64,000 nt of DNA from Dermanyssus gallinae. Lineage: Eukaryota; Arthropoda; Arachnida; Mesostigmata; Dermanyssidae. The notes under the pieces were generated by a model. It saw only the letters and a list, made by a program, of their open reading frames with translations. It was not told the origin of the DNA and ran no database searches. A program made the position numbers and the translations under genes. The stretch lies in NCBI GenBank assembly GCA_003439945.1, contig QVRM01002081.1, positions 1 to 64,000 on the forward strand. Reading direction: 5' to 3'. Positions 42,446-53,526 of this stretch are shown one piece after another. Position 1 is the first letter of the stretch; each line of letters opens with the position of its first letter.

Positions 42446-42598
42446 CAATATTTAACGTTTACGGGATCGCTTTTAGCATTGCATCATAGACGAAACCCCA
42501 TAAATACAAATGTGCAACGATAGAGCTCGAACCCGCGCACCCATATATCTCTTTCGGTTGCAAGGCGCAAGCGAATGCACCACGCCAACGGGCTCTAC
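42446..42598 (-). mobile_element. tRNA-derived SINE with target duplication
   Basis: 153-bp minus-strand SINE: box B GGGTTCGAGCTC (42534-42523), body gcacatttgtatttatgggg shared with the SINE at 10655. It is flanked by gtattcagc at 42437-42445 and 42599-42607. The unoccupied site is preserved once in the left paralogue (1299-1307). Confidence 0.85.
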
Positions 42599-42956
42599 GT
42601 ATTCAGCTCCTATGATCAGTATTTATAAAGACACATCTGTCTATGTGTAAAACCATATACTCGAATGCATGTTTATTCGGTGTCAGTATCGTACGGTTTC
42701 TTAGCCCTTTGCTCCAAAAATTCGGAATAAAGCTACAATTATAATAGGAAGAGCATAAAGATTTGACACGTTGTAGTGTGTTATGTCGTAAACGAATTTG
42801 GTCATTTTTTTGTATTGCAGGAAAAAAATGTCATGAATCAATACGGACAATGTATCTGTGTCAGCTGCTGACGATATGAACCTGACCGCGCAGATGTGAG
42901 TTAAACTACCTACTAAAGTGGGTAGCATAATTATCGCTATTTTTATATGTTAACTT

Positions 42957-42957
<1 letters not shown>

Positions 42958-43008
<51 letters not shown>
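42958..43008. repeat. (TA)n microsatellite
   Basis: TA tract at the left edge of the inserted retroelement block in intron 2. Confidence 0.95.
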
Positions 43009-43009
<1 letters not shown>

Positions 43010-43114
43010 CGAACACGGGCAATTGCCTTACGAAAAATGTAAAACATATATATTAAATCAGGTCTTCATTTAAACCGTCGTCATGGCTATTCGGACGAAT
43101 ATAATAAGAACATT

Positions 43115-45375
43115 TTGCCCCCCACCCCTCTAAGAAGGGTAGATGGAACCCACAAGACCCTGAACTTTTAGCAATATTAGGAGCAGATTTTATATTATAT
43201 AAGCATAACAAAACACCTAGAGAAATTGACAACCTTTTAGCTACTAAATTTAGCTCACGCTTACTTGGGGCGATTAGAAGCCAACGTTATTCTCAGGCGC
43301 ATAAGGACCTGGAAGAGGACCTCCGTAAAAAGAGGTCTTACCTGGATTTCAACCTTGTATGCATGTATAATTCCTCCTAAACTGATAGATTATATCCAAT
43401 ATGCAAGCCCTCGCAAACACATTTCCCAAACGGCACATAATTTCAACAGACCTTACGCATCTGTCAAATATAATTTGCTCAGGTGAGGACCACACTATTG
43501 CCTTAAACGACTTTCTGAACAAACATTTTACACACACTGTCCGACGTCATGCCTTTAACAAAATACCTTCCACTGAAGCGCGAGTATCTAAAAAGCAACA
43601 GCGACGCCAAGACTACGCAACCACTTAAAAACTGTTTAGCGAAAGCCGCTCTAAAAGCGCTTATGAGGTGCTGGACGGCAAACACACCATACACAAAATG
43701 CAGGCCACCGAAGTTGTAAAACACTGGGCCAACACGATGACACAACCACTCCTTTGCCCCGTATACACTCCCAACTCTTATCTCTTCGAGGTTTTCCTCC
43801 CTATCTCCCTAAAGGAAACCCACGTAGCTCTCCGCGGCCTTCTAAAGCACTAGGATTGGACGGGATTTTTTTTCGTCCCTCCGTGAACTCCCGTGAGAAG
43901 AAATCTGTTGTCTTCTTAACATACTATTAATTAGCGATATTGCCACAGCCCATGAAACTGCTCGCTTAGCGTGCATCCCTCAAATTAACAATGCCAAGCA
44001 ATCTGTGACCCCTATCTATTAGCTCATACTTACAACGAACGCTTAAATTTTTTTTCTCTAGAGGCCTCCAGAACTCTATTAAGCTTCTCCCAATGCAGCG
44101 AGCGTTTCTCCCCTATATTGGTACCTCTAAGAATCTTGCGGTTCTGGATGGCATCATTAACGATGCCAAGTCTGCAGGACGTGAGCTCAGACTCGCCTCA
44201 ATCGACCTCCGTAAGGCGTTCGACATGGTGAGTAATGACTCCGTCCTGTGGTCACTCCGGACTCGCGGATACCCGAAGATATTCATTAATTAAACCGAAC
44301 GCTTGTACTTCTCATCTAAAACTCTTATAGAATTTGGACAAGAATGTCGCACACTTCGGCCAACTAGGGGCGTTAGGCTGGGAGATCCTCTGTCCCGTTT
44401 TTTATTACTTCTAGTTCTTGACGACATTCTTTACATTTAGACAAAACTAATATCGGGTACCAACTTACTGATGACTTCTGCCTTATGGGCTTAGCCTTTG
44501 CGGATTATCTCATCCTCCAAGCCTCCACAAAATCTACTCTCCAACGGCTCTCTAATTTTTCGGACCCCCTTTTGAAGTCCCAAGGCTTTGAAATTAATAC
44601 TAATAAAAGCTTTACTTACCTATCTCCCACCTATTTAATAGGAAGGAAGGTAAATGTTTTATTAATACCGTACCAGAATTTACCGTTGGAGAGCGGCAAT
44701 TGCCAGCTAAATGTATGAGCGATCGATGGAGATATCTGGAAGTCGACTTTGACAGCAATGGCAATGTTGACTTCACTTAGGATATACTCCTTAATTTACT
44801 CAACAAACTCACGATAGCTCCCCTTAGACCCCACCAAAGACTCTTATTTTTAAAGGCTTTCTCATTCCCCGCCTCCTATATAAACTGGTCTCCGGTCCCA
44901 GACCATCTCACGCACTCTTTAGCGATCTAGATAAAGAGATCAGAAAGGTTGTTAAATCGAAATAGCATAAGCTTAAAAACTCGGTGCCAAACGCCTACCT
45001 GTACACACACACAGCACACGGCTGTCTGGACAATCCCGTGCCTCCAAACATCCCCAGATTCCGCCTCTTTCGTCTGACAGCACTACAACATTCCACGCAC
45101 CCTGGGGTCTAATGGATGCTAACCACCGAGCACTTAAAAAAATACCTGACGAAAACAAGACTTTCTTTGCGAGCGCTTGGGAACCACTATTGAGACCGCT
45201 ACACAAGGGACCGATTACTGGTCTTATTAACTACACAACACGTTCGATGGGGCACAAGCACACGAAACGCCCCTTGTACATTACTGGATTAAGGGTATGC
45301 CCTACCTATCTGGTAAGGAATATTTAAACCTGCTAAAGCTCAGAATTAACGCACTACCAACGCGTGACAGATCAC
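43115..45375 (+). mobile_element. R2-clade element, old copy
   Basis: Strongly decayed plus-strand copy covering more of the ORF than the one at 60236. It starts with a Myb-like DNA-binding region (GRWNPQDPELLAI .. LLGAIRSQRYSQAHKDLEED, about 43130-43330). RT blocks follow: IDLRKAFD (44200), GLAFADYLILQAS (44490, FADY replacing FADD), VPEFTVGERQLPAKC (44680), RWRYLEVDFDSNGNV (44725). The C-terminal part KGMPYLSGKEYLNLLKLRIN sits at 45295. Many stops. The nuclease domain is missing; the sequence meets copy C at about 45400. Confidence 0.75.
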
Positions 45376-45429
45376 ACTCAACCAGAGTACGATATGTTTA
45401 TGTAATGTTTCATATGTTAATAGTCAAAT

Positions 45430-46345
45430 AATAGTTGTTACTGCAACGGCATTTCTGGCAGTCCTTCCCCCGGCGATGGAAGCGACCCCACTACCGCCAC
45501 TGCGTTACCACGTTGAACTTCTATGGAGATACGCTGCACCTGTCACAGCAGTTACCCTCTTTCCAAGCTCCTTGAGGAACTTGACGGTCGCCTCACCCAT
45601 TGGCCCTAGCGTTTCCACGGCGGTCGGCTGAATTATGTACTACGGCGAGAGCTCCCTGTATTTCGACAATTTGCGACTTTCAGCAAGACGTGCGCTTGCG
45701 CCAGCTTCCCGACTTGTGCGCGCAATGTAACTGTTGGCGAGTGTACATGAAACCGTCGCGTCCCACACTAGCAGACGACCCCGTTCCCATGGTGCTAGGG
45801 TTTTTCCATCCGGGCGTAGAAGGCTGTTGGCGCACATACCGAGAGGCTCTTTCATTGAAGAAATCTGGGCGCTCTGCAGAGCACGGTGTACGACATCGTT
45901 GATGGCGAAATGTCGTGAATGGCGACCGGCAGGACAGCGCATGTTCCGCTGTAGCGGTAACTTTAGACCGACACAGAATGCAGACGTGCTCTGCGCAGAC
46001 AGCCTCCCCAAGCCGCAGACCCGAGACGATGCGGAGTGTGTTATTGTCCAGCATCGTCCCCAGTTGCGGCGAAGGGAGGGCCTGCAGCCACTTTCCGCTC
46101 ATTGGATCAAAACAGGCCTTCAGGCGAGCTTTTCCTTTTAAGTCTAGGGTTTGTGTTAGAAGCGCGTTTTGCCTTTTTTTTACCACCAAGTGGTCTAGTG
46201 CTTCCTGAGTTTTTTGCTCGTGGGGCTCTCCCCAGCAAACTCGAAACTCCTCCAGGGCCTCATCGGAGGCCCTGGCCAGCTGAACTGAGGTATCTTCAAC
46301 TCCAATCGAAAGTATTAAATCCTTAAATGTTGTCAAGGATCCCAA
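45430..46345 (-). pseudogene. ORF2 C-terminal part, copy C: C/H motif and RLE
   Basis: A block with KWLQALPSPQLGTMLDNNTL (46080), the motif CILCRSKVTATAEHALSC (46000), CPAGRHSRHFAIND (45920) and the nuclease core LRPDGKTLAPWERG..LVWDATVSCT (45830-45760), all motif residues kept. A frameshift at about 45950 divides it. After a stop at 45640 the conserved tail (YFVIQPTAVETLGPMGEATV and VQRGNAVAVVG) continues in other frames to about 45430. Confidence 0.75.
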
Positions 46346-46367
46346 GTAGCACGATAATGATAAATCC

Positions 46368-47447
46368 CTAGCAGCGGCGAATCCCTAAGCCCCCCGCGCT
46401 CACAGGAAGTGATGCCTGGGTCCAGGATGCAGATCCCAGGTGAACGTTGAGTAGCCGTTCTAGTCCCGTACGCAGAATGTCGTCGAACTTGTCGAGAAGG
46501 TCGGTCCTTTTAAAAGAAGGTGAACAACGCAAAATATACGTCAAGCGAGGAGTGGAGAGACTTTGTCGCAAGAAGTATAACGCCGCGTGGGCATCTAGGG
46601 TTTGAAGTCTGCTGCGCCATCGGCTGACTTCAACAAGTTTTCTGCGCAGTACACCCGCCAGCGCCGCATCGGTAAGGGGGGCTCTCTGAAGCTTAATACT
46701 GTCATCGGCTGCTAATCGAATGTCGGGTAGTATTCCCCGCAAGCTTGAAACAGGCTCGTCGCGGTGCTCCTCTGACAGTAGAAAGAGCTCGCATTTATTT
46801 GCGTTGAGTGTTAAGCCGGAGCACGTTTGAAATTCCTGAACAGTCTTGATGTCTGCCTGGATCGTTGCCAGGTCACCTGCCAGCGTTGCGTCATCAAGAT
46901 ACCACGGTCGAAACGCCGATCGAAGCTTCGCCTGTAGTTCCGCGATAGCGATACAGAAGAGGGCTGGCCCACACGGGTCGCCTTGTTGTACCCCACACAT
47001 CGACTTGAGCGTCTCTCCTTGCCACAGAAGATTAGTGGGCAGTCTATACATCTGGTATACGGCTGGGTAAATAGCGGGTATCGATCTTTCTACAGCATTG
47101 AGTAAATGATCTCGACGATGCATGTTAAAGGCGTTTTGAAAGTCGAGCTTGACTAAAGCTTTTCCTAGCCCTCTGTTCGATTTGATGAAAGCGGCGGCCG
47201 CATGCACAGCCGCTTCTGCTTCTCCTTTTATCCCGCACCCTAGTTGCATAGGAGCCACTAGCTCGAGAATAGCCGTCATAGATTTCGTGCGCCCCTTCTC
47301 CTTTTTCACCGGTATACTAAACATCGTTGGAAATTCTATCAGCCGTTCCCAACTGTGCTGGCTGGCCACCGAGCACACCTCATTGATAGTTTTTGAAAGT
47401 TCGACGGTAAATTTTTCTCTTAAACTTCTGGGAATGCACGATATCAT
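46368..47447 (-). CDS. ORF2 RT block, copy C, fingers deleted
   Basis: 359 codons without interruption. It begins ISCIPRSLREKFTVELSKTI, equal to LIRIVPKSVRRQVAEALT of copy A. At FSIPVKKEKGRTKS it jumps straight to AILELVAPMQLGCG, i.e. about 260 residues containing the RT fingers are missing compared with A and B. Then come KALVKLDFQNAFNMHRRDHL (motif A), MCGVQQGDPCGPALF (motif B), RPWYLDDATLAGD (motif C) and the thumb to VSAGGLGIRR. The frame is open, but the protein cannot be a complete RT. Confidence 0.8.
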   Translation of the reverse strand: MISCIPRSLREKFTVELSKTINEVCSVASQHSWERLIEFPTMFSIPVKKEKGRTKSMTAILELVAPMQLGCGIKGEAEAAVHAAAAFIKSNRGLGKALVKLDFQNAFNMHRRDHLLNAVERSIPAIYPAVYQMYRLPTNLLWQGETLKSMCGVQQGDPCGPALFCIAIAELQAKLRSAFRPWYLDDATLAGDLATIQADIKTVQEFQTCSGLTLNANKCELFLLSEEHRDEPVSSLRGILPDIRLAADDSIKLQRAPLTDAALAGVLRRKLVEVSRWRSRLQTLDAHAALYFLRQSLSTPRLTYILRCSPSFKRTDLLDKFDDILRTGLERLLNVHLGSASWTQASLPVSAGGLGIRRC

Positions 47448-47449
47448 CT

Positions 47450-47660
47450 TTACTTTGGACTTGATAGCGGCAGCCTTTGATACGTACGTTGGAAAGCTAT
47501 TTCCTGGCGGGTTTGCTTGAGAGTGTGCGTTGGTGACGGAGAAGCGATTTGAGGAATGTGTCGGACGTGGCGTCAGTGTGAGCTGTTGCTTGTGGTTGAA
47601 CGGATGAAGTAAGCCAGCGCTTTATATCTGATTGACCATTTAACATGATGGTACTTGCGA
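47450..47660 (-). pseudogene. ORF2 N-terminal end, copy C
   Basis: The ORF2 ATG overlaps the ORF1 stop (ATGTTAA, with ORF1 reading TCA TGT TAA). The frame MLNGQSDIKRWLTSS runs about 48 codons to a stop; the N-terminal zinc finger seen in A and B is not recognisable here, probably lost or too decayed. Confidence 0.5.
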
Positions 47661-49400
47661 GTTTGTCCCCTTAGGCTCTTCAGTCGAGACTCGAGTCCTC
47701 GCACTGGACTCCGCCGAAAGCAGCGGCGCTGGCGGACTCGGGTTGAGTACAGCATTAATGGCCTTCTCCAATTGTTGGCGTAGATTGGAGGCTAGCGGCT
47801 TTGCAGAAGACGCCGAAGATTTAGTCAGCGACTCATGTGTGCCGAGCAGCCCCGGAAGGACGGATGAGACCACCTTTTCGATGATCTCTCCAATTTGCAC
47901 CATGATTGCGTCGATTATTTGAGGGATGACCTTTGCGGATACCGCCATGACCATTACGTCTAGGCTATGGCCATGTGCCGTATCGCTTGTGGTACTGGCC
48001 GCCATAGAGACTGGTGCTGCTGGCCCAATTTTGACTTCGGCTGGCGAAACGCTTGTTTTCTGCGGTACCTTGATCCCATTCTGTACAACCGCAGCGAAAC
48101 TGCGTCTGCTATATGACTCTGACGGTTAAATCTCTGCAATTGGAGCACAGAGTTTAACTGGCGCGGTATCCGTGTTTTGCTGAATTACGCAAATAGCAGA
48201 TTTCTTAAGAAGCTCCATGCGATTTAAGCGATGGGGACACGATCCCCAGGTGGCCTCATGGCCGCCCTTACATAGGCAGCATCGCGCTGCGTCTTTGCAA
48301 TATTTTTGCAAATTGTTAGTAGATCCGCATCGTCTACAACGGGAGGCCTTCAATGTACAATCAGGCTTTATATGATTTAAACTGTAGTATCGATAACACT
48401 GTAGAGGTTCCCGGTAGAGAGTAACGCCATGGGTTTTAAGGCCCAAGCGAACCTCCGTCGGAAAATTATTGCCCGAAAATGTCAGGATGACACACTGTTC
48501 GTCGCCATGACGAATCCGGTTCTGATGTTCTTGGACCGGACACGAATAGCATCAGTGACGCCGAGCGGCCCCAAAGCATTTACGATTGTTGCCTCAGTTA
48601 GCGTGGGGTGTACCCCGTATATTTTTCGTTAAATTGTTGATCTCGAGCCACTAGCCCTGGCGCTTACAGCCACCCCGCCTAGTGTCTGCAAGCTGAGCAA
48701 AGTGGCCCGGCCTTCAATGTCTTCCGCAACGATAATTAGTTATCCTGCTTGAGAAAAGCGCGGTTCTTCTATCTTGCCTTTAATATGCTTCACAATATCG
48801 TCAGATACAGCATTAAAGTTTGACTCTAACAAGTTATCTACAGCGGAGAAAATGATTGCTTCGGCTCCCTCTTTCGCGCAAACAGTTGGGATGTTCTTCT
48901 GTATCGTAATTGGATTTACAACAATTTTCTTCTTTGGTCCGACTTTATTTCACCCTTCGTCGGATTCATCATCGAGAGGAGCGCCCTCCACCGCCACTTT
49001 GTTCTGTCCCAAAATGATAGTTCTACAGTCTTCTGCTCTGTTACCATCTGTGTCAGGCCCCGCATCATCAGCATCAGCACATCTCCGTGCCGTTCGCGTC
49101 TTCGCCGGTTTGCCACTATGTTGGGGTGTTTGCCGCTCTCTTAGAGGGCGCTGCCCTTTCCCCGACATTAGCAGAGGCCACACCATCACCAGGGTTTCCC
49201 CGCCTCTCGCCACTTACGTCGCGCACTCTCTCCGTTCCATAACCGATCGAGACAGACGTGTCAACGACGCCGATGCTGGTGCCACTACCACTGTTGGACC
49301 CAGCAGAGCCTCGAACACGTATTCGGTTGTCTTCTACGTCCTCCTCGCCACATGATCGGTGGTGTCGGCGGCCGGCGATCTCGGAGAAGGAGCGGCGGGC
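47640..49400 (-). pseudogene. Gag-like ORF1, copy C
   Basis: Decayed ORF1 from about 49400 to the TAA at 47642-47640. Recognisable: an acidic/polar N-terminal third; KIEEPRFSQAG..LIIVAEDI (48770), GHATLLSLQ-like and TEATIVNALGPLGVTDAIRV (48580). Three knuckles follow at 48400-48230: QCYRYYSLNHIKPDC (second Cys changed to Tyr), CRRCGSTNNLQKYC and CCLCKGGHEATWGSCP. A C-terminal helix-rich stretch IGEIIEKVVSSVLPGLLG and a Pro/Ser/Thr-rich end close it. The segment order equals that of copies B and E. Confidence 0.65.
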
Positions 49401-49449
49401 GGAGGTGAACGTTTCACCACCATGTGTACCGCTGATGCACTAACCTGAT

Positions 49450-50110
49450 GTTTAGCGCAGCCAATAGGTGAGCAGACGACGTAACTTCCAGCTGCAACAA
49501 CAGTTGCTGGTGGTAATAGCGACTGCCGTTACAGCTGTCAAGGTTCCCGCTGCTATGTGTTGCCTGGCCGGCTGAAGTAAAAATGTCGATATTCGGATGA
49601 TGATGGAGATAATGCTGAAGGTGTTTCGATGATGATGGTGAAGCTGTTCCAATAATTATGATGCTGAATGAAAAAACTAATGAAAAAGGCTAAGTAAGCA
49701 CAGCGATGATAATGATGACTAGGATGTTGAAGGTGAGGATGAAGATGAAACTGATGATGATGGTTATTATGGAGATGAAACTGACGATGATGGCGTTGAA
49801 GGTGATGATGCTGACTATGGAGTGCTGATGATAACGGAGGGTCGTAATGGCAAAAGAGTGCTGGCAGCTGATTATGCAGTTGAGAGGTGATGATGATGAC
49901 AATAACTGTTCAGGCATACACTGCACGTATAGTTAATGCGCACCGAAGTTAGCAGCAAAGTTTCACGCTCATTGACTCTTTTGGTCTCAAAGGTTGCTAA
50001 GCTCGCGAATGTCTATGGATTTCTACATTAAATTCTAAATTTAGAGATACTTTCCAAGAGCCACACACGAACACGTCCGCACCGGTGAGAACGTAAACAA
50101 ACACTGATTT
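49450..50110 (-). other. 5' UTR of copy C, ATC-rich
   Basis: Minus-strand leader homologous to 24119-24540 (copy E). Begins with gtgcggacgtgttcgtgtgt and contains a long CATCATC/ATC-rich section (49570-49900) that gives spurious Ile/Ser-rich frames. The repeat richness may be a trait of the family's 5' UTR. Confidence 0.65.
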
Positions 50111-50264
50111 TAATATTGTATATATATCACACAAGATATCGAAATAGTTCAAATTATTCAGATATATTATTAAAGAAAAACATACATCTGTTCACCATCC
50201 CATTGTGCTTTTCAAGCTATAAACTATTGATGTTAAACATATAAAATGCCTATGTTTTGCATGT

Positions 50265-50267
<3 letters not shown>

Positions 50268-50316
<49 letters not shown>
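50268..50316. repeat. (TA)n microsatellite
   Basis: TA tract at the right side of the retroelement block in intron 2. Confidence 0.95.
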
Positions 50317-50321
<5 letters not shown>

Positions 50322-50804
50322 TATATTTAAGATGGACCCAAGCATCCGCGTCATATGCGATGTCGAGGGCACACCTAATCGCATGTGCTACCGTTTAAGA
50401 AAACAGGAAATAAAAATATGAAAGGTAGCTAAACCGTGGAGAGTCCAAACCAGGAAAACAACGATAAGTGCAACCGCGTTATCGAAAATATCCTTGTAGT
50501 AGAGTATATGATAGAGAGTTCAGCCACGCTTTAGCTGCGCCAGTGTAACCAGTTTGACATCGCAGGCGCCAGTTTGACATCTCAACGCAGGACTTATCAA
50601 ACCTAAGTTATCTAAGCAATATGCAGTACCTGGACGGCTAAGCGAGTGACAACTTTACGCACGCATGCTACTTCAATAAGCCTATTTGTGCTTACTTCAA
50701 GCGAATAAACAATACTGTAAAACGGTTACTGTATTCATGTGTATTGTTGTATGCACATTTCATACAAAACGCATCTCAAAAGATGGGTACCACAGTAATC
50801 TTAC
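50317..50804. other. Intron 2 remainder
   Basis: About 430 bp with no match in the left paralogue, then about 60 bp homologous to 1890-1955 up to the exon. No gene. Confidence 0.5.
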
Positions 50805-51036
50805 CTGTACGCATACGGACCGAGCTCACGCACAATAGGCACTTTTCCAGCCACAAAGTCGTTATAATTGGTCAAGTTGAATACGTAGAGTAATTCGAAA
50901 GAATCAATTGGAGGATCCATGAATATCCTTCCCATTGTAGAATTTATCAGTATAGGCCCAGGTCGTTCCCGACGTATTTCATCCAAAGTCCAGACAAATA
51001 TGCCTATGTCCAGAGCTATCAAAACAACTACAGCTT
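50805..51036 (-). CDS. CD36/SR-B-like exon 2, right paralogue
   Basis: 232-nt exon, acceptor taaattgcag, donor CAG|gtaag, phase 1 in and 2 out. The frame begins EAVVVLIALDIGIFVW (end of first membrane segment) and continues with ILINSTMGRIFMDPPIDS, YVFNLTNYNDFVAGK and VPIVRELGPYAYR, the CD36-family hallmark. Sequons: NST, NLT. It joins the exon at 42001-42240 as GPYAY-R-VTRH. Exon 1 (start codon and the beginning of the membrane helix) was not found upstream. Summed exons give about 440 residues, near the usual 470-520 for the family. Confidence 0.9.
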
Positions 51037-51099
51037 CTGCAATTTAGAAACCGAAAGCGTATGGTCAATGTAGGCAGACAATAGGCTACATTACAGTCA

Positions 51100-51480
51100 C
51101 AGAAGATGGCAACATGACAATAAATATAACACTGGCTCGGTTAGAAGCACAAGGAGATCCTTCAATATATACCCTACAAAAATATATGGGGTATATAGCA
51201 CGGCAAGGCCATGAGTATGGACGACTCCCCAACTAAGCTCATGAGGATTTTCATTTAAAGTAGCCAAAACTTCAGACTCATATACTGGCAACTTAATTTT
51301 TACTAAATGCGTATTTAGTAGTATCATTACGCCACTTAGCGGGTGTGTACAAGTGGTTCCTGTAGTAGTTGCAGATAAATAATAATGAACCAATCAAAAT
51401 AAATTAAAAAAATATAGTTTATTCATTTCGTAATATATATTTATTTTTTGGAGGAGGTATTAAATGCAGTTACGCATTAT
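51100..51480. other. Spacer upstream of exon 2
   Basis: Partly homologous to 2240-2420 near the left gene; no exon 1 recognised. Confidence 0.4.
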
Positions 51481-51600
51481 CGCTACGAGTCTCTATCTCT
51501 AGCAGTGTGGGACTCGACCCCAACGGTTGGATGTTACTCCAGTTGAGACTCATACCCACTAAACGCACCTCCCCCCTTAAGCTACACTCGTTAATAGCCC
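51480..51600 (-). mobile_element. tRNA-like SINE
   Basis: Minus strand: box A-like GCGTTTAGTGGGT near 51565-51553, box B-like GGGGTCGAGTCC at 51521-51510, then an A/T-rich tail with aaaaaataaatatat. Possibly the same class as the 33000 repeat; boundaries are approximate. Confidence 0.45.
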
Positions 51601-51789
51601 AGATCTTCATAAAAAAACAGTACTATGGACTATCAGGAGAAGTGGCGAGCGCCCCTTCAGATCAATTGGCTGGGGTCGCCCAGAGGATCCAGCATTTGTC
51701 TAACACCTGCAAGCCTGTTTCTTGAGCTGCACTTCTCTGTGGATGCTTTCGGGTGGAAGCCGCAGTTGTGCCTGTCTTTCTTTGCACTT

Positions 51790-53430
51790 TTCATGTTTCT
51801 CCTAGAGGACTTCTTTTGCTGTAGCTGCTTCCAGTTTCCAGGGCCTGCCCACTGGAGACAATGTATTCTGTAAACTTTATTACGCAGGATTGAAGTGGAT
51901 CGCTTATCTCGTGGTGTGGGTCTTCCTCCCTGGCACAATTCACTCGGACGAGTCTGCTTGCCCTTAACCGCGCAGCCTCCCAGGCCAAGCACTGTAGCAG
52001 TGTGTGACTTGGAGTGCCCTCATGTGCCTCTTGGCAGAATACGCACATCGGCCACGAAGCCCTTCCAATTCGGGACAAATACATGTTGAAGTTTCCGTGT
52101 TCTGTGAGGATTTGGGTGAGGTGATAGGTGAAGTCTCCCCCAGGCCTTTCTATCCATGCCTTGATGTCTGGCAGCAATACGCGCAGGGATCCTCCAGGAT
52201 CCCCGGGGGGGGGGATGGCGTCCCACTCCTCCTGCCATGTCTTAATTGTGTCGTTTTTCTCACTGTATTTTCCGTCTGGGTAGGGTACCTAATTTCCATA
52301 ATTGCTTCCTTTCGAGTGCCTTGAGATCCCAGGCGATCGACCCTGCCAGCACCAGAGCGCATTTGTGCTGATTGTGCGGTACCCCTGGATTACCCTCAAG
52401 GCTGCCACCCTCTGGGTCCTCCGTAGAACTTGTTTCGCTTTCTTTGTCTTAAGAGTTGCTCTCACCCAGACTGGCGCTCTAAATAACGCAATTAATTCCG
52501 CGACCGTCATTAGCTGTGCCCTTGTGCGGGCCCGGGGGCCATGGATGTTCGGCAGAATCTTGGCTATAGCACACACTGCCTTGGTTGCTTTTGTCGTTTC
52601 CTTTTTTATGTGGCTGAGGCCATTCATCGCAGTATCCAGTGTGACCCCGAGGTAGGGAACTTCCTTTACCATTTTAATATTCTCGCCGTCAAGCTGTAGA
52701 GTAAGCGGACAGATCCTCTTTCTCCCTATGAGGAGTACTGCTTCGCTCTTTTCAGGGGCCAGTCTAAGTCCTGCTGCTCTCATCCACTCTGACATCAGGT
52801 AAACAGCTTAATTCATATTTAATTCTAGTGCGTCGGCAGTTTTAGCCTGCACGACTATCGCCAAATCGTCGGCATAGGCCACTGTGTCCACTCCTTTGGG
52901 CAGGCCTGTCAGACGTAGGACGTCGTCGTAAGCTAAATTTCAGACAAGTGGGCCAAGTATAGACGCCTGCGGGACCCTGCCGTGCCTGTATGGTGAAACT
53001 TCGTAGCGAATCCGCCCTACTTGCAACGCGTTGTATCGCAGTTAGCACTAACCGGTTCTTGCGGAAGCCGTATTGTGTGCCCAAAAGCAGGCCGCGTTCC
53101 TCTGCGGCCTCAGCTTTTCCTCAATTATGGCCTCTTATCTTTTTGCCAGCGCACTCAGCCGGCACATCGGCCAGTATCCCCCCTTCCCCTTGGGAATGAG
53201 GACGACTTCAGCACGCTTCTAAGATAGCGGAAAAGTGCCGCTTTTGAGCAGGACATTGAAAGAGTCCGATACTATCTCAGGGTGCTCCGTTAGGAGAAGT
53301 TTCACTGCCTCAGGGGGGAAACCCCGTCTAATCCGGGGGCTTTTCCAGTCTTTTGCCTGTGAGCTGAGCGTAGAACCTCGTGCGGTTGAATACACGGAAA
53401 CTCGCCCTCACATTCCAGCCTGGTAATGTT
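51790..53430 (-). pseudogene. RT and C-terminal finger of minus R1-like element
   Basis: On the minus strand: fingers GTQYGFRKNRLVLTAIQ (53080), then a deletion of motif A. RVPQASILGPLV (53000; normally GVPQGSILGP) and DTVAYADDLAIVVQA (52900) show an intact YADD. Thumb: AAGLRLAPEKSEAVLLIGRK (52770), VPYLGVTLDTAMNGLSHIKK (52640), FRAPVWV, RRTQRVAALRVIQGYRTIST (52400). The C-terminal finger CVFCQEAHEGTPSHTLLQC sits at 52030. Several frames are needed. Confidence 0.75.
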
Positions 53431-53526
53431 CTTATAAATAGCCCTTTCGAAAGGTGCGTGGGTCGGGAACAGCTTAGTTAGAACTGCCTTGGTTTGCTGT
53501 TCGTCCGAGAAAACAGGAGTATTTTT

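Larger units (their letters stand above)
40213..43010. repeat. Right copy of paralogous receptor segment
   Basis: Colinear with window positions 1-1876 (shared blocks: aggtactagaaattgcgttg, gtagtttgcggtt, tatgttgtattcagcc). The right copy has about 830 extra bases at roughly 40300-41130 and a SINE at 42446-42598. It shows that the two receptor genes arose by segmental duplication including intron sequence. Confidence 0.8.
45400..50110 (-). mobile_element. Two-ORF RLE retroelement, copy C (near full length)
   Basis: 4.7-kb minus-strand copy with 5' UTR, ORF1, ORF2 and 3' end. The 5' end at about 50105 is defined by the matching 5' end of copy E (24119). ORF2 lacks the RT fingers. It occupies intron 2 of the right receptor gene. 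Confidence 0.75.

Noticed and set aside
49570..49900. CRISPR-like or satellite array
   Set aside because: Short imperfect GATGAT/ATC repeats with no spacer structure; low-complexity leader of a retroelement.
49690..49926. Ile/Ser-rich small membrane protein
   Set aside because: Frame results from the ATC-rich 5' UTR repeat of copy C, which is also present in copy E.
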